Assembly (NCBI GenBank): GCA_013076295.1
Contig: RQOL01000411.1
Span: 1 to 64,000 of the forward strand
Direction of reading: 5' to 3'
DNA length: 64,000 nucleotides
Origin: Sanderia malayensis
Lineage: Eukaryota; Cnidaria; Scyphozoa; Semaeostomeae; Pelagiidae
Shown: in pieces, positions 63,648 to 64,000 of the stretch
Numbering within the stretch: the first letter of the stretch is position 1
Layout of the letters: every line of letters begins with the position of its first letter
Notes under the pieces: model-generated
Told to the model about the DNA's origin: nothing
What the model saw: only the letters and a program-made list of their open reading frames with translations
Database searches by the model: none
Program-made: the position numbers and the translations under genes

Positions 63648-64000
63648 CTAAAACAGCTGAAAAGTCGAGAACATCGAAACACCCTGAAACACCCTGTCAA
63701 GCTCGTTGATTTGAAGGACATTATCTAAATATGGTAGCTTTGCTATAATTGGTCCAAGAGACGACGGATACAGCGTTGAGGCATTTTTGGGGTTGATACA
63801 ATCCACCATATCATGATATGCACCTTTCATGTCAAATCACTTTTGAATTTGATGGATGATTTCGATCATAAAGTTGCGACAATCATATCGGTATGTTTGT
63901 AGATCTGAGCTTCTAGCTCCACGCATCTGAGAGAGAGTATTGGTAGCAGCCATCCCGACATATACATCTTCCAACGGCAACTGATGACTCTCTGGGTCAA
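63648..64000 (-). pseudogene. hAT transposase fragment in repeat copy 2 (runs off the window)
   Basis: The - strand repeats the 25630-25915 segment of copy 1: DVYVGMAATNTLSQMRGARS, YDCRNFMIEIIHQIQK, a stop, then KGAYHDMVDCINPKNASTLY and LPYLDNVLQINELDR. It then runs into deletion filler. The same TGA after IQK is present in both copies, so the stop predates the duplication of the repeat. Confidence 0.7.

Larger units (their letters stand above)
61546..64000. mobile_element. Dispersed repeat, copy 2, right block (runs off the window)
   Basis: From CTATTGCTCGCTTGCTGC this matches 22284-25915 in order and orientation, with small indels. It lacks the 0.87 kb corresponding to about 24745-25610; the junction carries a short filler, AACATCGAAACACCCTGAAA. 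The match is still running at the window end. Confidence 0.85.

Overview
This is nuclear DNA from an animal. It is AT-rich, has canonical GT-AG introns and a full-length U2 snRNA gene, and carries an intron-rich multi-Ig receptor, a seven-transmembrane receptor with an unbroken coding exon, and many cut-and-paste transposons (hAT, ISL2EU-like, PIF/Harbinger-like, Mutator-like, TTAA-targeting and pogo-like) plus LINE and BEL/Pao debris. This mixture suggests an early-branching metazoan, most likely a cnidarian, but no single marker settles the clade.

Left part (1-20.7 kb). From 366 to 12065 on the + strand lie the last 17 coding exons of a large cell-surface receptor: 12 Ig domains, one thrombospondin type 1 repeat, a transmembrane helix and a 150-residue tail with an NPxY motif and a PDZ-ligand-like C-terminus. 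All splice phases agree, so the gene looks intact; its 5' end lies outside the window. A U2 snRNA gene lies antisense in one intron. A 2.9-kb palindromic transposon with a decayed PIN/XPG-like gene follows (13.3-16.2 kb), then a class A GPCR of 400 residues (17702-18904).

Middle part (20.7-50.2 kb). This is mostly transposon wreckage: a >5-kb dispersed repeat carrying a broken hAT transposase, further hAT pieces, a gag-like fragment, SAP/SWIM-type fragments, a PIF/Harbinger-like N-terminus, a Mutator-like C-terminus and a 1.5-kb element flanked by TTAA. Two items stand out. One is an apparently intact 11-exon gene of unknown function on the - strand (35486-37702, 369 residues, with a poly(A) signal). 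The other is a 1.4-kb terminal-inverted-repeat element (41444-42861) that encodes an unrecognised acidic-tailed protein.

Right part (50.2-64 kb). A second copy of the dispersed repeat has been hit by at least four later insertions: a pogo-like MITE, a truncated LINE, a 7.5-kb ISL2EU-like transposon and a 1.45-kb element with a 9-bp target duplication. The ISL2EU-like element carries a SAP/SWIM gene and a THAP-DDE transposase in convergent orientation. Each of these genes is itself split by a large fold-back element. The first copy of the repeat (20.7-25.9 kb) supplies empty sites for several of these events, so the insertion order can be read directly from this one window.
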